NCBI RefSeq assembly: GCF_002879885.1
Contig: NZ_PNYA01000037.1
Span: 1-64,000, forward strand
Source: Trinickia dabaoshanensis
GTDB taxonomy: Bacteria; Pseudomonadota; Gammaproteobacteria; Burkholderiales; Burkholderiaceae
DNA: 64,000 nucleotides
Direction: 5' to 3'
The translations under genes were made by a program, and so were the position numbers. Of the stretch, positions 18,555 to 27,457 are shown piece by piece (position 1 is the stretch's first letter; each line of letters starts with the position of its first letter). The notes beneath the pieces were generated by a model. It worked only from the letters and a program-made list of their open reading frames with translations. It ran no database searches and had not been told where the DNA came from.

Positions 18555-18556
18555 AA

Positions 18557-18757
18557 ATGACGCAACCGAACGTGGACGACCTGGTGCAATCCATCGCAAG
18601 CGACACCGGCGCCCCGCCCGAAACCGTGTCGCGGATGGTTTCGCAGACTTGGCAAGCCTTCAGCGACGGTGCCCGCATCACCGACTACCTCCCCGTCCTC
18701 GTGACGAAGCGCGTTCGCGAAGATCTACGCAGCCAAAGTCGTCACAACCACCACTGA
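18557..18757 (+). CDS. DUF3562 small protein
   Basis: A 66-residue protein reading DDLVQSIASDTGAPPETVSRMVSQTWQAF, then VTKRVREDLRSQ, the DUF3562 pattern common in Burkholderia and relatives. The first half looks like a short helical bundle and the tail is basic with several His. Function is unknown. The Shine-Dalgarno GGAG is well placed but lies within a perfect hairpin, which implies controlled translation. It stands alone and is followed by a terminator-like stem. Confidence 0.75.
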   Translation: MTQPNVDDLVQSIASDTGAPPETVSRMVSQTWQAFSDGARITDYLPVLVTKRVREDLRSQSRHNHH

Positions 18758-19158
18758 TTCATCAGACATAAGCATGCGACAGCGTGCCACACCGGCACGC
18801 TATCGTCGTTTCTGCCGCCCCATCCGCGCTCAGGCCGGCTCTCGGCTGAACTCCTAGCCGGCCGCGTGCGGCATATATCGCAGCTTCCCCTCGATCCGGC
18901 GCGCAGAACGATTTATTGCGCCGATGCCTTATCCAACGCTCACGATAAAGCATCCACGTAGGTACAGACATGACTGTCTGCCCATATCGCATGTCAGCCA
19001 ATTGAAAATATCCGGCGTTTCAAGGCGCGTTTGTTTTCAATCGATTTCTTTTCATTTCCCAGTGAGGCAAAATCGCCGAACTGCCGCACGGCCGAGCGCA
19101 TCGATTCGCAGCCAAAAGAGGGGACCAGAACGAAGCTATCCCATCTCATGGAGGAGTC
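18758..19158. other. Intergenic region upstream of treA
   Basis: About 400 bp without a credible gene. It contains the terminator-like stem at 18781 and a CAGACA-N4-TGTCTG dyad at 18965-18980, about 180 bp before treA, which is a possible operator. No clear sigma70 promoter was found. Confidence 0.5.
18781..18801 (+). terminator. Terminator-like hairpin after DUF3562
   Basis: AGCGTGCC pairs with GGCACGCT around a five-base loop, 23 bases after the stop codon. The following bases are only moderately T-rich (ATCGTCGTTTC). Confidence 0.5.
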
Positions 19159-20799
19159 ATGTTCGAATCGTCCCTTGCGCGCCGCGCCTCACCCGCCGGG
19201 GCACGCATGCGCGCGCCGCGCCTCGCTTGCCTCTTGCTTTTGGCCGGCCTCGCCGCATCCCCGTTGTGTCATGCCGATGCCGCGTCCGCCTTGCCGCCCC
19301 CGCCGTCCGTGCTGTACGGGGACTTGTTCGTCGCCGTACAGATGCAGCAAATCTTCCCCGACCAGAAGACGTTCGTCGATGCGGTACCCAAAGGCGACCC
19401 GGCCGCGATCGTTCAGCAGTACGAACAATCGAAGAATCAACCGAACTTCGATCTAAAGCAGTTCGTCCTCGCGAATTTCACCTTGCCGAGCGAGCCGGTC
19501 ATCACGCCGCCGAGCGGCCAAACGCTGCGCGAACATATCGATTGGCTCTGGCCCAAGCTGACGAGAACGACGACGGCGGCCGATGTCCCCCCGAACAGTT
19601 CGCTGATCCCGCTGCCGAAGCCGTACGTGGTGCCGGGCGGGCGCTTCCGCGAAGGCTACTACTGGGACACCTATTTCACGATGCTGGGCTTGCAGGAATC
19701 GGGGCATGAGGACCTCGTCGACGACATGCTCGACGACTTTGCCTACGAGATCGATCAATTCGGACACATCCCCAACGGCAACCGTACCTACTATCTCAGC
19801 CGCTCCCAGCCGCCGTTCTTCGGTCTCATGGTGCAGTTGGCCGCCAAAGCGGAAGGCGAGCGCGCCTATAAGAAGTACCTGCCCGAGCTGAAGAAGGAGT
19901 ACGCCTACTGGATGACGGGCGCGGATACGACGCCGCGCGGGCAAGCCACGCGCAACGTCGTGGTCTTTCAGGACGGTACCGTCTTGAACCGGTATTGGGA
20001 CGAGCGCGACACGCCGCGCGACGAGTCGTACTACGAGGATGTCTCGACGGCCAAGCAAGCCGCCGGCCGCGATCCCAAGCGGGTCTATCGCGACTTGCGC
20101 GGCGCCGCCGAATCGGGTTGGGACTTCAGCTCTCGTTGGTTCGGCGACGGCAAAACCCTCGCGACGATCCGCACGACGTCGATCGTCCCCGTCGACCTGA
20201 ACAGCCTGCTGTTCTCGCTCGAGGCGACGATCGCGAAAGCCTGCGCGCTCTCGCTCGATTTCCGATGCACGGCCGACTACGTCCAAAAGGCCGAACGTCG
20301 CGCCTATGCCATCAACCGATACCTTTGGAATCCCAGCGGTTATTACGGCGACTACGATTGGCGGCTCGGCAAGCTGACCGGCCGCGTGTCGGCCGCGGCC
20401 GCTTATCCGCTATTCGTGCGTGTGGCGTGGCCCGATCGCGCCCACAAAACGCTGCGCATGCTCGAGGCGCAATTGCTCCAGCCGCGCGGCTTGGCGACGA
20501 CGACGGTCGACACCGGACAGCAATGGGATGCACCGAATGGATGGGCCCCGCTGCATTGGCTGACGCTCAAGGGCGCCCGCCATTACGGCGACCAGCCATT
20601 CGCGAAAGAAGTCGGTACGCGCTTTCTCGCGGATGTGAAGCAAGTTTATGCGTCGGATCAGAAGCTCGTTGAAAAATACGTCGTCGAAGGCCCCAATGCC
20701 GGCGGTGGCGGCGGCGGTGAATATCCGCTGCAAGACGGCTTCGGCTGGACCAACGGCGTCACGTTGAAACTGCTCGACATGTACGCCCCGGGCGAATAG
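19159..20799 (+). CDS. treA: Periplasmic trehalase (GH37)
   Basis: A 546-residue secreted enzyme hydrolysing trehalose to two glucose molecules in the periplasm. The N-terminus has a signal peptide ([20 protein letters not shown]). Both GH37 signatures are present: [15 protein letters not shown] at about residue 157 and [10 protein letters not shown] at about 454; the acid/base Asp lies in SGWDFSSRW and a further acidic site in [10 protein letters not shown] run of seven Gly residues in [10 protein letters not shown] near the C-terminus matches the usual Gly-rich loop. GGAGGAG precedes the ATG at 19159. Role: use of external trehalose and osmoadaptation. Confidence 0.94.
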   Translation: MFESSLARRASPAGARMRAPRLACLLLLAGLAASPLCHADAASALPPPPSVLYGDLFVAVQMQQIFPDQKTFVDAVPKGDPAAIVQQYEQSKNQPNFDLKQFVLANFTLPSEPVITPPSGQTLREHIDWLWPKLTRTTTAADVPPNSSLIPLPKPYVVPGGRFREGYYWDTYFTMLGLQESGHEDLVDDMLDDFAYEIDQFGHIPNGNRTYYLSRSQPPFFGLMVQLAAKAEGERAYKKYLPELKKEYAYWMTGADTTPRGQATRNVVVFQDGTVLNRYWDERDTPRDESYYEDVSTAKQAAGRDPKRVYRDLRGAAESGWDFSSRWFGDGKTLATIRTTSIVPVDLNSLLFSLEATIAKACALSLDFRCTADYVQKAERRAYAINRYLWNPSGYYGDYDWRLGKLTGRVSAAAAYPLFVRVAWPDRAHKTLRMLEAQLLQPRGLATTTVDTGQQWDAPNGWAPLHWLTLKGARHYGDQPFAKEVGTRFLADVKQVYASDQKLVEKYVVEGPNAGGGGGGEYPLQDGFGWTNGVTLKLLDMYAPGE

Positions 20800-20820
20800 C
20801 GGCACGCGCCGATTCGTATT

Positions 20821-20843
20821 CGGCGGCGCCTATCGCGCCGCCG
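20821..20843 (+). terminator. GC-rich hairpin after treA
   Basis: A nine-bp stem (CGGCGGCGC with GCGCCGCCG) around a CTATC loop, 21 bases after the treA stop. There is no T tract, so it may slow polymerase or protect the 3' end rather than terminate alone. Confidence 0.45.
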
Positions 20844-20941
20844 AGCCGGTTCGGCCTCGTATCGGTAGTAATATTCGAGTCGCCCGATATCGCCGCAATG
20901 CCGCGGCTCGAATTGGCACGTTTTCTCAATTCGGATTTTCA

Positions 20942-22771
20942 ATGGAAGATTTGCTGCCGCACTACGAACGCGAACTCGCCATGCTGCGCCGCTCGTTGCA
21001 CGAGTTCGCGTCGCGCTATCCCAAGATCGCCGCGCGACTGGCGGTGTCGGGCGAGCACTCGGACGACCCTCACGTCGAGCGGATGCTGCAATCGTTCGCG
21101 TTGCTGGCCGCGCGCATCGATACCCGGCTCGACGACGACTATCCGGAATTCACCGAGGGGATGCTGCAGACGCTGTATCCGCACTACCTGCGGCCCTACC
21201 CGTCGTGCTCGATCGTCGAATTCGACATCGAAGGGTTGTTCGAGGGCCTGTCGAGCCCGGTCACGATCGCGCGCGGCACCGACATCGTCACGAAAGACCG
21301 GCCGTGCCGCTTTCGCACGGCTTACGACGTCACGCTCGCACCGATGCGCATTAGGAGCGCGCGTTATCTGCGCAGCGCGGCGGCGCCGGCCAATGCCTCG
21401 CTGCCGCCCGACACGTCCGGGCTCGTCGCCATCACGTTCGCTCGAGCCGCGGGCGCGGCGGGCTTGCATGCCATCTCGCCATCGACGATCCGCCTGCATG
21501 CGCACGGCCAGCGCGAGATCGTCACGACGCTGACCGATACGCTTCTCATGCGCGCCACGAAAGCGTTCGTCGAAGCCGACGGGAGCGGACGCTGGATCGC
21601 GCTCGATCGGTTTCCCGTGAAGGCGGCGGGGTTCGACGCCGACGACGCGCTCGTCGAAACGGGCGCGACGGCCAGCGCGCAATTCCGGTTGCTCGCGGAG
21701 TACTTCGCGTTTCCCGACAAGTTCGATTTCTTCGATGTCGATGCGGCCTCGATGCTGGCCGCGACCGGCCCCTGCTCGACACTGACGCTGTACTTGGTGA
21801 TCGAAGGCGTCCACGACGATTCCTGGGCCGGACAGCGCATGGCGCAACTGAGCGAGAAGCACCTCAAGCTCTTTTGCACGCCCGTCGTCAACTTATTCGA
21901 GACGAAAGCTGAGCCGATCAAGATCGATCCGCTGACGCAGGCCTACGCCGTCACGCCCAAGGTGCAGAAATCGACGAGCACGTCCGACTTCGAAATCTAT
22001 TCGGTCGATGCCGTCTACCCCGAAAAGCAATCGCCCTCGAGCCCCGGCGCGTTCCAGCCGTTCTTCGGGCTCATGCACGGAAGCGCCGCGACGCTGGGCG
22101 GCCCCTACTGGGTCGTGCGCAGCGACGACGACCCGGAACACCGAGACATCGCGCATACGACGCTGGCGTTCGTCGGCCTCGACGGTCACCCGGCCGTGGT
22201 TCCCGTCTCGCAGGTGGCCGTGGACGTCACCTGCACGAACCGCAATCTGCCTTCGACGCTGCCTTACGGCTCGGCCACGGGCGACTTGATGATCGAGGGC
22301 GGTTCGGTGGCATGCCGCCTCGTATTGTTGCGCCGGCCGACGCAGAGCGTCCGCGCGCAGCAAAGTCACGGCGCGCTATGGCGGCTCATTGCCCAATTCA
22401 CGCCGCACGCCATGTCGCTGAGCCCCGAAGGGCTCGACGAGATCAAGCGTCTCTTGCGCCAATTCGCTACGCTCTCGCCCGCGCCCGCGCGCCAGATCGA
22501 AGGCGTCGCATTCATCGGCTCGCGCTCGACGATGCAGTGGATCGTCATGGAGCCGTGCCCCGCCCTCGTCCGCGGCATCGAAGTCACGCTCGCCGTCGAC
22601 GAGCAAGCGTTCTCGGGCAACAGCGTAAGCGCGTTCATCGAAGTGATGGACGGCTTTTTCGCTCCGTTCGCGCCGGTCAATAGCTTCGTGCAACTCGTCG
22701 TGCTCTCCAAATCCACGGGCGCCTTGCTCCGCCGATGCGAGCCGCGTCAAGGAGCGGTCGCGCTTCTGTAG
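20942..22771 (+). CDS. tssF: Type VI secretion baseplate protein TssF, intact but solitary
   Basis: A full-length 609-residue TssF: LLPHYERELAMLR at the start, EHSDDPHVERMLQSFALLAARI, YPHYLRPYPSCSI near residue 90, and a complete C-terminus with the RGIEVTLAVDEQAF...FVQLVVLSKSTG segment that the other tssF (87-1727) lacks. It should fit into the TssF2-TssG baseplate wedge. No other T6SS gene is adjacent: treA precedes it and cioA follows. It could replace the broken copy or belong to another cluster elsewhere. A hairpin follows the stop. Confidence 0.88.
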   Translation: MEDLLPHYERELAMLRRSLHEFASRYPKIAARLAVSGEHSDDPHVERMLQSFALLAARIDTRLDDDYPEFTEGMLQTLYPHYLRPYPSCSIVEFDIEGLFEGLSSPVTIARGTDIVTKDRPCRFRTAYDVTLAPMRIRSARYLRSAAAPANASLPPDTSGLVAITFARAAGAAGLHAISPSTIRLHAHGQREIVTTLTDTLLMRATKAFVEADGSGRWIALDRFPVKAAGFDADDALVETGATASAQFRLLAEYFAFPDKFDFFDVDAASMLAATGPCSTLTLYLVIEGVHDDSWAGQRMAQLSEKHLKLFCTPVVNLFETKAEPIKIDPLTQAYAVTPKVQKSTSTSDFEIYSVDAVYPEKQSPSSPGAFQPFFGLMHGSAATLGGPYWVVRSDDDPEHRDIAHTTLAFVGLDGHPAVVPVSQVAVDVTCTNRNLPSTLPYGSATGDLMIEGGSVACRLVLLRRPTQSVRAQQSHGALWRLIAQFTPHAMSLSPEGLDEIKRLLRQFATLSPAPARQIEGVAFIGSRSTMQWIVMEPCPALVRGIEVTLAVDEQAFSGNSVSAFIEVMDGFFAPFAPVNSFVQLVVLSKSTGALLRRCEPRQGAVALL

Positions 22772-22775
22772 CCGC

Positions 22776-22803
22776 GGGACGTTTGCCGCGCGGCAAATGT
22801 CCC
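22776..22803 (+). terminator. Hairpin directly behind the solitary tssF
   Basis: A 12-bp stem with one G-U pair and a four-base loop begins five bases after the tssF stop. No T tract follows, so it is a probable 3' end rather than a proven terminator. Confidence 0.45.
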
Positions 22804-22985
22804 CGCAAGGCCGATCGCTAGCACCGTAGCCCATGCGCCGCAGCCGACTTGCATCAAGCAATCCGCGCGGATATGCGCGGTGTATTGCCGCACATCGCCG
22901 CGCGCGGCATGCTTCGGCGATGCTGCAATGCGTCGATTTTTTGCTTACTCGTCAGTGCGTTAATCGAAGTCGATACGGTAAATTG

Positions 22986-23034
22986 CCGCATGCTGCGCGC
23001 TCGGCGCACGCCGCATGCGGTGCAGCATTTTTTT
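22986..23034 (+). terminator. Intrinsic terminator or attenuator upstream of cioA
   Basis: CCGCATGC (22986-22993) pairs with GCATGCGG (23013-23020), enclosing a TGCGC/GCGCA inner stem. An alternative pairing of ATGCTGC (22990-22996) with GCAGCAT (23022-23028) abuts a run of seven T (23028-23034). The two cannot form together, the arrangement of an attenuator. It ends 93 bp before cioA. Confidence 0.5.
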
Positions 23035-23127
23035 CTCCGCTGATCTACGCTTGCGACCGGCTGCTCATGCAGTGCGCGTCGACACCGGCCGGCGCGCGTC
23101 GCTCGTCACCAGCATCAGGTATCAGCT

Positions 23128-24516
23128 ATGGAAACGTCTTCGTTCAACGCTTTCGACCTCGCGCGCATTCAGTTCGCCTTTACCGTTTCGTTTCATATCG
23201 TCTTTCCGGCTTTGAGTATCGGGCTGTCGAGCTTCATCGCCGTGCTCGAATGGCGATGGCTCAAAACAGGCAAAGCCTATTACAAGGACCTGTGCCTGTT
23301 CTGGTCGAAGATCTTCGCCGTCGCTTTCGGCATGGGGGTCGTCTCGGGCGTCGTCATGGCCTACGAGTTCGGCACCAACTGGGCCAGCTTCTCCAAATTC
23401 GCGGGCCCCATCACCGGCGCATTGCTCACCTACGAGGTCATGACCGCGTTTTTCCTCGAGGCAGGCTTTCTCGGGATCATGCTGTTCGGCTGGAACAAGG
23501 TCGGGCCGCGGGCCCATTTCGCGGCGACACTCACGGTGGCTGTGGGCACGCTGATGTCGGCGTTTTGGATCCTCGCATCCAATAGCTGGATGCAGACGCC
23601 GCAAGGATTCGCGATCGTCGGCGGTCAGGCAGTGCCCGTCGATTGGTTCAAGATCGTGTTCAACCCTTCGTTCCCTTACCGCCTAGTCCACATGACGCTC
23701 GCCGCGTTCCTCGTGGCCGCGCTCGTCGTCGCCGCGACAGGCGCTTGGCACTTGCTGAAGGGACGGCGCGATCCCGCCGTCAAGAAGATGTTCGCGATGG
23801 CCATGTGGATGCTGCTCGCGCTCGCGCCGCTGCAGGCATTCGTGGGCGATCAGCATGGCTTGAACACGCTGCGCTATCAGCCCGCGAAGATCGCCGCCAT
23901 CGAAGGGCTGTGGGATACCGAGACGGGCGGCACCGCGCTCAATCTGTTCGGCGTGCCCGATATGCAAGCGGAAACGACGCGTTACGCGCTCTCCGTCCCG
24001 CACTTGGGCAGCCTGCTGCTGACGCATACGTGGGACGGCGAAATCCGTGGCCTGAAGTCGTTCAAGCCCGACGAACGCCCGAATTCGACCGTGGTGTTCT
24101 GGAGCTTTCGCGTGATGGTCGGCCTCGGCATCTTGATGATCGTTCTAGCCGTCTGCGCTTGGCTCCTGAATCGGCGGGGCCGCCTTTACGACACGCGATG
24201 GTTTCATCGCTTCGCACTCCTCATGGGTCCGAGCGGCTTCGTCACGCTGCTGGCCGGCTGGGTGACCACCGAGGTCGGCCGTCAACCTTGGGTCGTCTAC
24301 GGCGTCATGCGCACGGCCCAGGCCATGTCTCCGCTCACCGCGCAGCAAGTCGGCCTCTCGCTGATGACGTTCGTCGTCGTGTACTTCCTCGTGTTCGGTA
24401 CGGGCGTGTACTACATGCTCAAGCTCATGCATGCGGGGCCGCGGATCACGAAGGCAGGCGAGGATACCCGCGAAGCCGGAACCGGCGGCCGCCGCGCTCT
24501 GCCCGTCACCGCCTGA
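23128..24516 (+). CDS. cioA: Cyanide-insensitive-type bd ubiquinol oxidase subunit I
   Basis: A 462-residue inner-membrane subunit that oxidises quinol and carries the haems of a cytochrome bd-type oxidase. Nine or so membrane helices are evident. Haem ligand candidates are the His in VSFHIVFPALSIG (residue about 23), the His in PYRLVHMTLAAF and the Met in FWSFRVMVGLG; conserved GRQPWVVYG lies near residue 390. The Q loop is short, as in the CIO branch rather than E. coli CydA, hence the cioA symbol. cioB follows after 45 bp. Function: microaerobic or cyanide-resistant respiration, not proton-pumping. Confidence 0.9.
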   Translation: METSSFNAFDLARIQFAFTVSFHIVFPALSIGLSSFIAVLEWRWLKTGKAYYKDLCLFWSKIFAVAFGMGVVSGVVMAYEFGTNWASFSKFAGPITGALLTYEVMTAFFLEAGFLGIMLFGWNKVGPRAHFAATLTVAVGTLMSAFWILASNSWMQTPQGFAIVGGQAVPVDWFKIVFNPSFPYRLVHMTLAAFLVAALVVAATGAWHLLKGRRDPAVKKMFAMAMWMLLALAPLQAFVGDQHGLNTLRYQPAKIAAIEGLWDTETGGTALNLFGVPDMQAETTRYALSVPHLGSLLLTHTWDGEIRGLKSFKPDERPNSTVVFWSFRVMVGLGILMIVLAVCAWLLNRRGRLYDTRWFHRFALLMGPSGFVTLLAGWVTTEVGRQPWVVYGVMRTAQAMSPLTAQQVGLSLMTFVVVYFLVFGTGVYYMLKLMHAGPRITKAGEDTREAGTGGRRALPVTA

Positions 24517-24561
24517 GCGATCCACGCAGCGCCACCGTTACCGAACTTTCGTCATTCGAGG

Positions 24562-25569
24562 ATGCATATGGATTTCACCGTCGTCTGGGCCGCGATCATC
24601 GCGCTCGGTCTGCTGCTTTACGTCGTGTTGGATGGGTTCGATCTCGGCATCGGGATCGTCTTTCCGCTGTTTCCCGACGAACGCGAACGCGATCTCATGA
24701 TGAACACCGTCGCCCCTGTGTGGGACGGTAACGAAACATGGCTCGTGCTGGGAGGCGCCGCGCTGTTCGGCGCATTCCCGATCGTCTATGCCACTGTGCT
24801 GTCGGCGCTTTATCTGCCGCTCGTCGCCATGCTCGCGTGCTTGATTTTGCGCGGCGTGTCGTTCGAGATCCGGGGCAAAGCCTCGCGCACGAAGCACTTG
24901 TGGGACCTCGCTTTCATCGGCGGTTCGACGGGCGCGGCGTTTTTTCAGGGCGTCTCGCTCGGCGCGTTCGTGCAAGGCATTCCACTTGCAAACGGGGAAT
25001 TCGCCGGCGATGCGTTCGGCTGGCTGACGCCGTTCGCGCTGCTCACCGGGCTCGGCGTCGTCGCCACGTATGCGCTGCTCGGGTGCTGCTGGCTCGTCGC
25101 GAAAACGGAGGGCGACATCCAACGCCGTCTGCATCGGCTCGTGTGGCCGCTCACGCTCGTGCTGGTCGCGTTCATCGCGGCCGTCAGTATTTGGACGCCG
25201 TTGCAAGAGCCCGGTGTGGCCGCGCGCTGGTTCAGCGCTCAGTGGTTTTATCGCATGCTGCCCGCACCGTTCCTCGTGGCTCTGTGCGCGTATTTCATGC
25301 GGCGCGCGGCGCGCGAGCGTCACCATACGCGCCCGTTCCTGCTGGCGATGGGCTTTGTCGTGCTCGGCTACGCGGGGCTGCTCGCCACGCTATGGCCGTA
25401 TGCCATTCCTTCGTCCGTCACGCTGTGGGAAGCGGCGGCACCCGAGCGCACCCTCACGTTCACGCTGACGGGCGCGGTCGTCATCTTGCCGATCATTCTG
25501 GCTTATACGATGCTCGGCTACTGGGTCTTCCGTGGGAAGGTACGTCATGGCGAGCATCACTATCACTAA
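24562..25569 (+). CDS. cioB: Cyanide-insensitive-type bd ubiquinol oxidase subunit II
   Basis: A 335-residue polytopic partner of cioA. Family marks include DFTVVWAAIIALGLLLYVVLDGFDLGIGIVFP (a short leader into helix I), DGNETWLVLGGAALFGAFP and RGVSFEIRGKA. It forms the heterodimer core of the oxidase and binds no haem itself. The ATG at 24562 and another at 24568 are both possible. The gene's last 23 bases overlap the start of a small-subunit gene in another frame, so the three are translationally linked. Confidence 0.9.
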   Translation: MHMDFTVVWAAIIALGLLLYVVLDGFDLGIGIVFPLFPDERERDLMMNTVAPVWDGNETWLVLGGAALFGAFPIVYATVLSALYLPLVAMLACLILRGVSFEIRGKASRTKHLWDLAFIGGSTGAAFFQGVSLGAFVQGIPLANGEFAGDAFGWLTPFALLTGLGVVATYALLGCCWLVAKTEGDIQRRLHRLVWPLTLVLVAFIAAVSIWTPLQEPGVAARWFSAQWFYRMLPAPFLVALCAYFMRRAARERHHTRPFLLAMGFVVLGYAGLLATLWPYAIPSSVTLWEAAAPERTLTFTLTGAVVILPIILAYTMLGYWVFRGKVRHGEHHYH

Positions 25570-25699
25570 GCGGCGCGGCGCGCTGCCGCGCTGGGTTTGG
25601 TTCGTCGTCCTCTGGGCCGCTGGCGTGACGGGCGCCGTGCTGCTCGGCGAGGCATTCAAGCTCTTAATGAACCTCACGCTGTTCGCCGTCGCGAAGTAA
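25547..25699 (+). CDS. DUF2474 small membrane subunit of the cio oxidase
   Basis: A 50-residue protein starting inside the end of cioB (ATG at 25547) and ending at TAA 25699. A basic start (TKRRGALPRW) leads into one membrane helix (VWFVVLWAAGVTGAVLLGEAF) and LLMNLTLF. This single-helix layout behind cioAB is that of the DUF2474 family, the likely counterpart of CydX, which stabilises haem binding in bd oxidases. Its 3' end overlaps the convergent LysR gene by 36 bp. Position and family pattern make it a real gene despite its size. Confidence 0.75.
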   Translation: MASITITKRRGALPRWVWFVVLWAAGVTGAVLLGEAFKLLMNLTLFAVAK

Positions 25700-26596
25700 C
25701 GCATTCACGTTCGGTCGCGGCAGCGCGCGTATCCAATCGCACACGGCGGCGATGTTGCGCGCGCTGCCGCCGTGCCTCGATGCGTCCGGGTAGACGAGCC
25801 AGAAAGAGAACCGGTGCAGCACAGGCCCGAACGGCGCGACGAGTTCACCCGTGCGCAGTTCCCGCTCGATCAGCGGCAGATTCACGAGCGCCACGCCCTG
25901 GCCCGCGATCGCCGCGCCGATCGCGTGCGACTCGTCGGAGAACTTCAGATCCTGCCGCTGCGTCAGTGTCACGCCGGCCACGCTTGCCCATGCGGCCCAA
26001 TCGGGCACATTGCGCAGCTTCGCCTGCCACTCCGAGTGAATCAATGCGTGCGTCCGCAAATCGCTCGGATCGCGCAGCCCCAAACGCGGATGCCATACAG
26101 GCGCATAGGCGTCGTCGAACAGGTGTTCGGCCACGAGCCCCGGCCAATGACCCGCCCCGTAACGAATCGCGACGTCGGCATGTTCGCCGGGAATCGTCAC
26201 GGGGCTATCGGCCGCATGGATGCGCAGATCGAGTTCGGCGCACGCGGCTTGAAACGATGCGATCGACGGTGCGAGCCACCGCGCGGCCAATGCCGTCGTC
26301 GTGCTGATCGTCACGGTTTCGCGCGGGCTGGCTTGCCGAATCCCGGCAAGCGCCGACTCGAATGCGTCGAACCCTTTCGAGAGCACGGGCAATAACGCCG
26401 CGCCTTGCGGCGTCAAGACGAGCGAGCGCACACGGCGCTCGAAGAGCGGCGCGCCGATCGACTCCTCCAATTGCCGCACTTGATGGCTAATGGCAGTCGG
26501 CGTGACGGCCAACTCCTCTCCCGCCAGCTTCATGCTCATGTGGCGCGCGACGGCTTCGAACGCGCGCAAGGCGTTCAACGATGGCAGGTTTCTCAT
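25664..26596 (-). CDS. LysR family regulator (GcvA-like)
   Basis: A 310-residue LysR-type regulator. N-terminal winged helix: LPSLNALRAFEAVARHMSMKLAGEELAVTPTAISHQVRQLEESIGAPLFERR, the GcvA-like subtype. The effector-binding domain follows (TISTTTALAARWLAPSIASF...DVAIRYGAG). The ATG at 26596 starts at the fold; the open frame to 26749 lies in the promoter region. It is divergent from an azoreductase gene across 151 bp and probably controls it. Confidence 0.85.
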   Translation of the reverse strand: MRNLPSLNALRAFEAVARHMSMKLAGEELAVTPTAISHQVRQLEESIGAPLFERRVRSLVLTPQGAALLPVLSKGFDAFESALAGIRQASPRETVTISTTTALAARWLAPSIASFQAACAELDLRIHAADSPVTIPGEHADVAIRYGAGHWPGLVAEHLFDDAYAPVWHPRLGLRDPSDLRTHALIHSEWQAKLRNVPDWAAWASVAGVTLTQRQDLKFSDESHAIGAAIAGQGVALVNLPLIERELRTGELVAPFGPVLHRFSFWLVYPDASRHGGSARNIAAVCDWIRALPRPNVNALLRDGEQREVH

Positions 26597-26747
26597 ACGC
26601 TTCGGTGCGCCGGCGGCACGGATGAGTTTTTCTTGGCCGTGTCGACGCAAATTCCTCGTTTGTCGGATCGCATCGTGCGTTCGTATAGTCGTGACGCATG
26701 CGATAGATCGCTTCACATGCGCATTCCAACCCGAACGAGCGAGCATC

Positions 26748-27440
26748 ATGACACGTATTTTGCATTTGGATTCGAGCGCCCGCGCCGGCGTATCCGGCGT
26801 TTGCCCGCATGGCTCTCACACGCGCCGGCTATCGGCGCGCTTCGTCGCGCGCTGGCGCGAGTCGATGCCCGGCGCCATAGTGACGCGCCGCGACATCGGC
26901 GCCGCGCCGCCCTCACCCGTCACCGGCGAGTGGATTCATGCGGCGTTCACACGTCCGGCCGAGCGCGATGGATCGATGCGGGCCGTATTAGCGCCCAGCG
27001 ATGCGCTCGTGGACGAACTGCTCGCCGCCGACATCGTCGTTGCCGGGGTGCCGATGTACAACTTCGGGCCTCCCGCGCAATTCAAGGCCTATATCGATAA
27101 CGTGGTGCGTGTCGGCCGCACGTTCGGCTTCGATCGCAATCGTCCGGGCGATCCGTATTGGCCGTTGCTGGCGGGGCAAGACAAACGTTTGGTGCTATTG
27201 AGTTCGCGCGGCGACTACGGCTACGATGCGCCACGGCTTGCCGAGCGCAACCATGTCGAAGCGAGCATCGCCACCGCGTTCGCCTATATCGGCATCGACG
27301 AGGTGCATTGCATCGCGATCGAATACGACGAGTTCGGCGATGCGCGGCTCGCGCAATCGATCGAGGCGGCCGAGCGCGACGTGGACGCGCTCGTCGATCG
27401 GCTCATCGCACGAATCGGATCGACGACGATCGATGCGTGA
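26748..27440 (+). CDS. azoR: FMN-dependent NADH-azoreductase family protein
   Basis: A 230-residue flavodoxin-fold oxidoreductase. ILHLDSSAR at the start binds FMN phosphate; VAGVPMYNFGPPAQFKAYIDNVVRVGRTF is the AzoR core motif around the flavin; LSSRGDYGYD lies in the second flavin loop. It reduces quinones, azo and nitro compounds with NAD(P)H, often in quinone or thiol stress. The ATG at 26748 was chosen because the fold starts there. It is divergent from a LysR gene and convergent with the bcs operon. Confidence 0.85.
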   Translation: MTRILHLDSSARAGVSGVCPHGSHTRRLSARFVARWRESMPGAIVTRRDIGAAPPSPVTGEWIHAAFTRPAERDGSMRAVLAPSDALVDELLAADIVVAGVPMYNFGPPAQFKAYIDNVVRVGRTFGFDRNRPGDPYWPLLAGQDKRLVLLSSRGDYGYDAPRLAERNHVEASIATAFAYIGIDEVHCIAIEYDEFGDARLAQSIEAAERDVDALVDRLIARIGSTTIDA

Positions 27441-27457
27441 AGCCGACCGAGGCCGTA

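Larger units (their letters stand above)
18145..18556. other. Intergenic region between divergent lipoprotein and DUF3562 genes
   Basis: About 410 bp without a coding sequence; the middle (18240-18330) is AT-rich. Features seen: a promoter candidate at 18474-18503 and a long hairpin at 18526-18554 over the DUF3562 ribosome-binding site, both listed separately. ATTGGG/CCCAAT repeats near 18333-18360 form a weak stem of unknown meaning. Confidence 0.6.
22772..23127. other. Intergenic region between tssF and cioA
   Basis: About 355 bp with no coding sequence. It holds the hairpin behind tssF (22776) and, nearer cioA, an intrinsic-terminator-like structure at 22986-23034. No confident promoter was identified for cioA. 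Confidence 0.5.
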
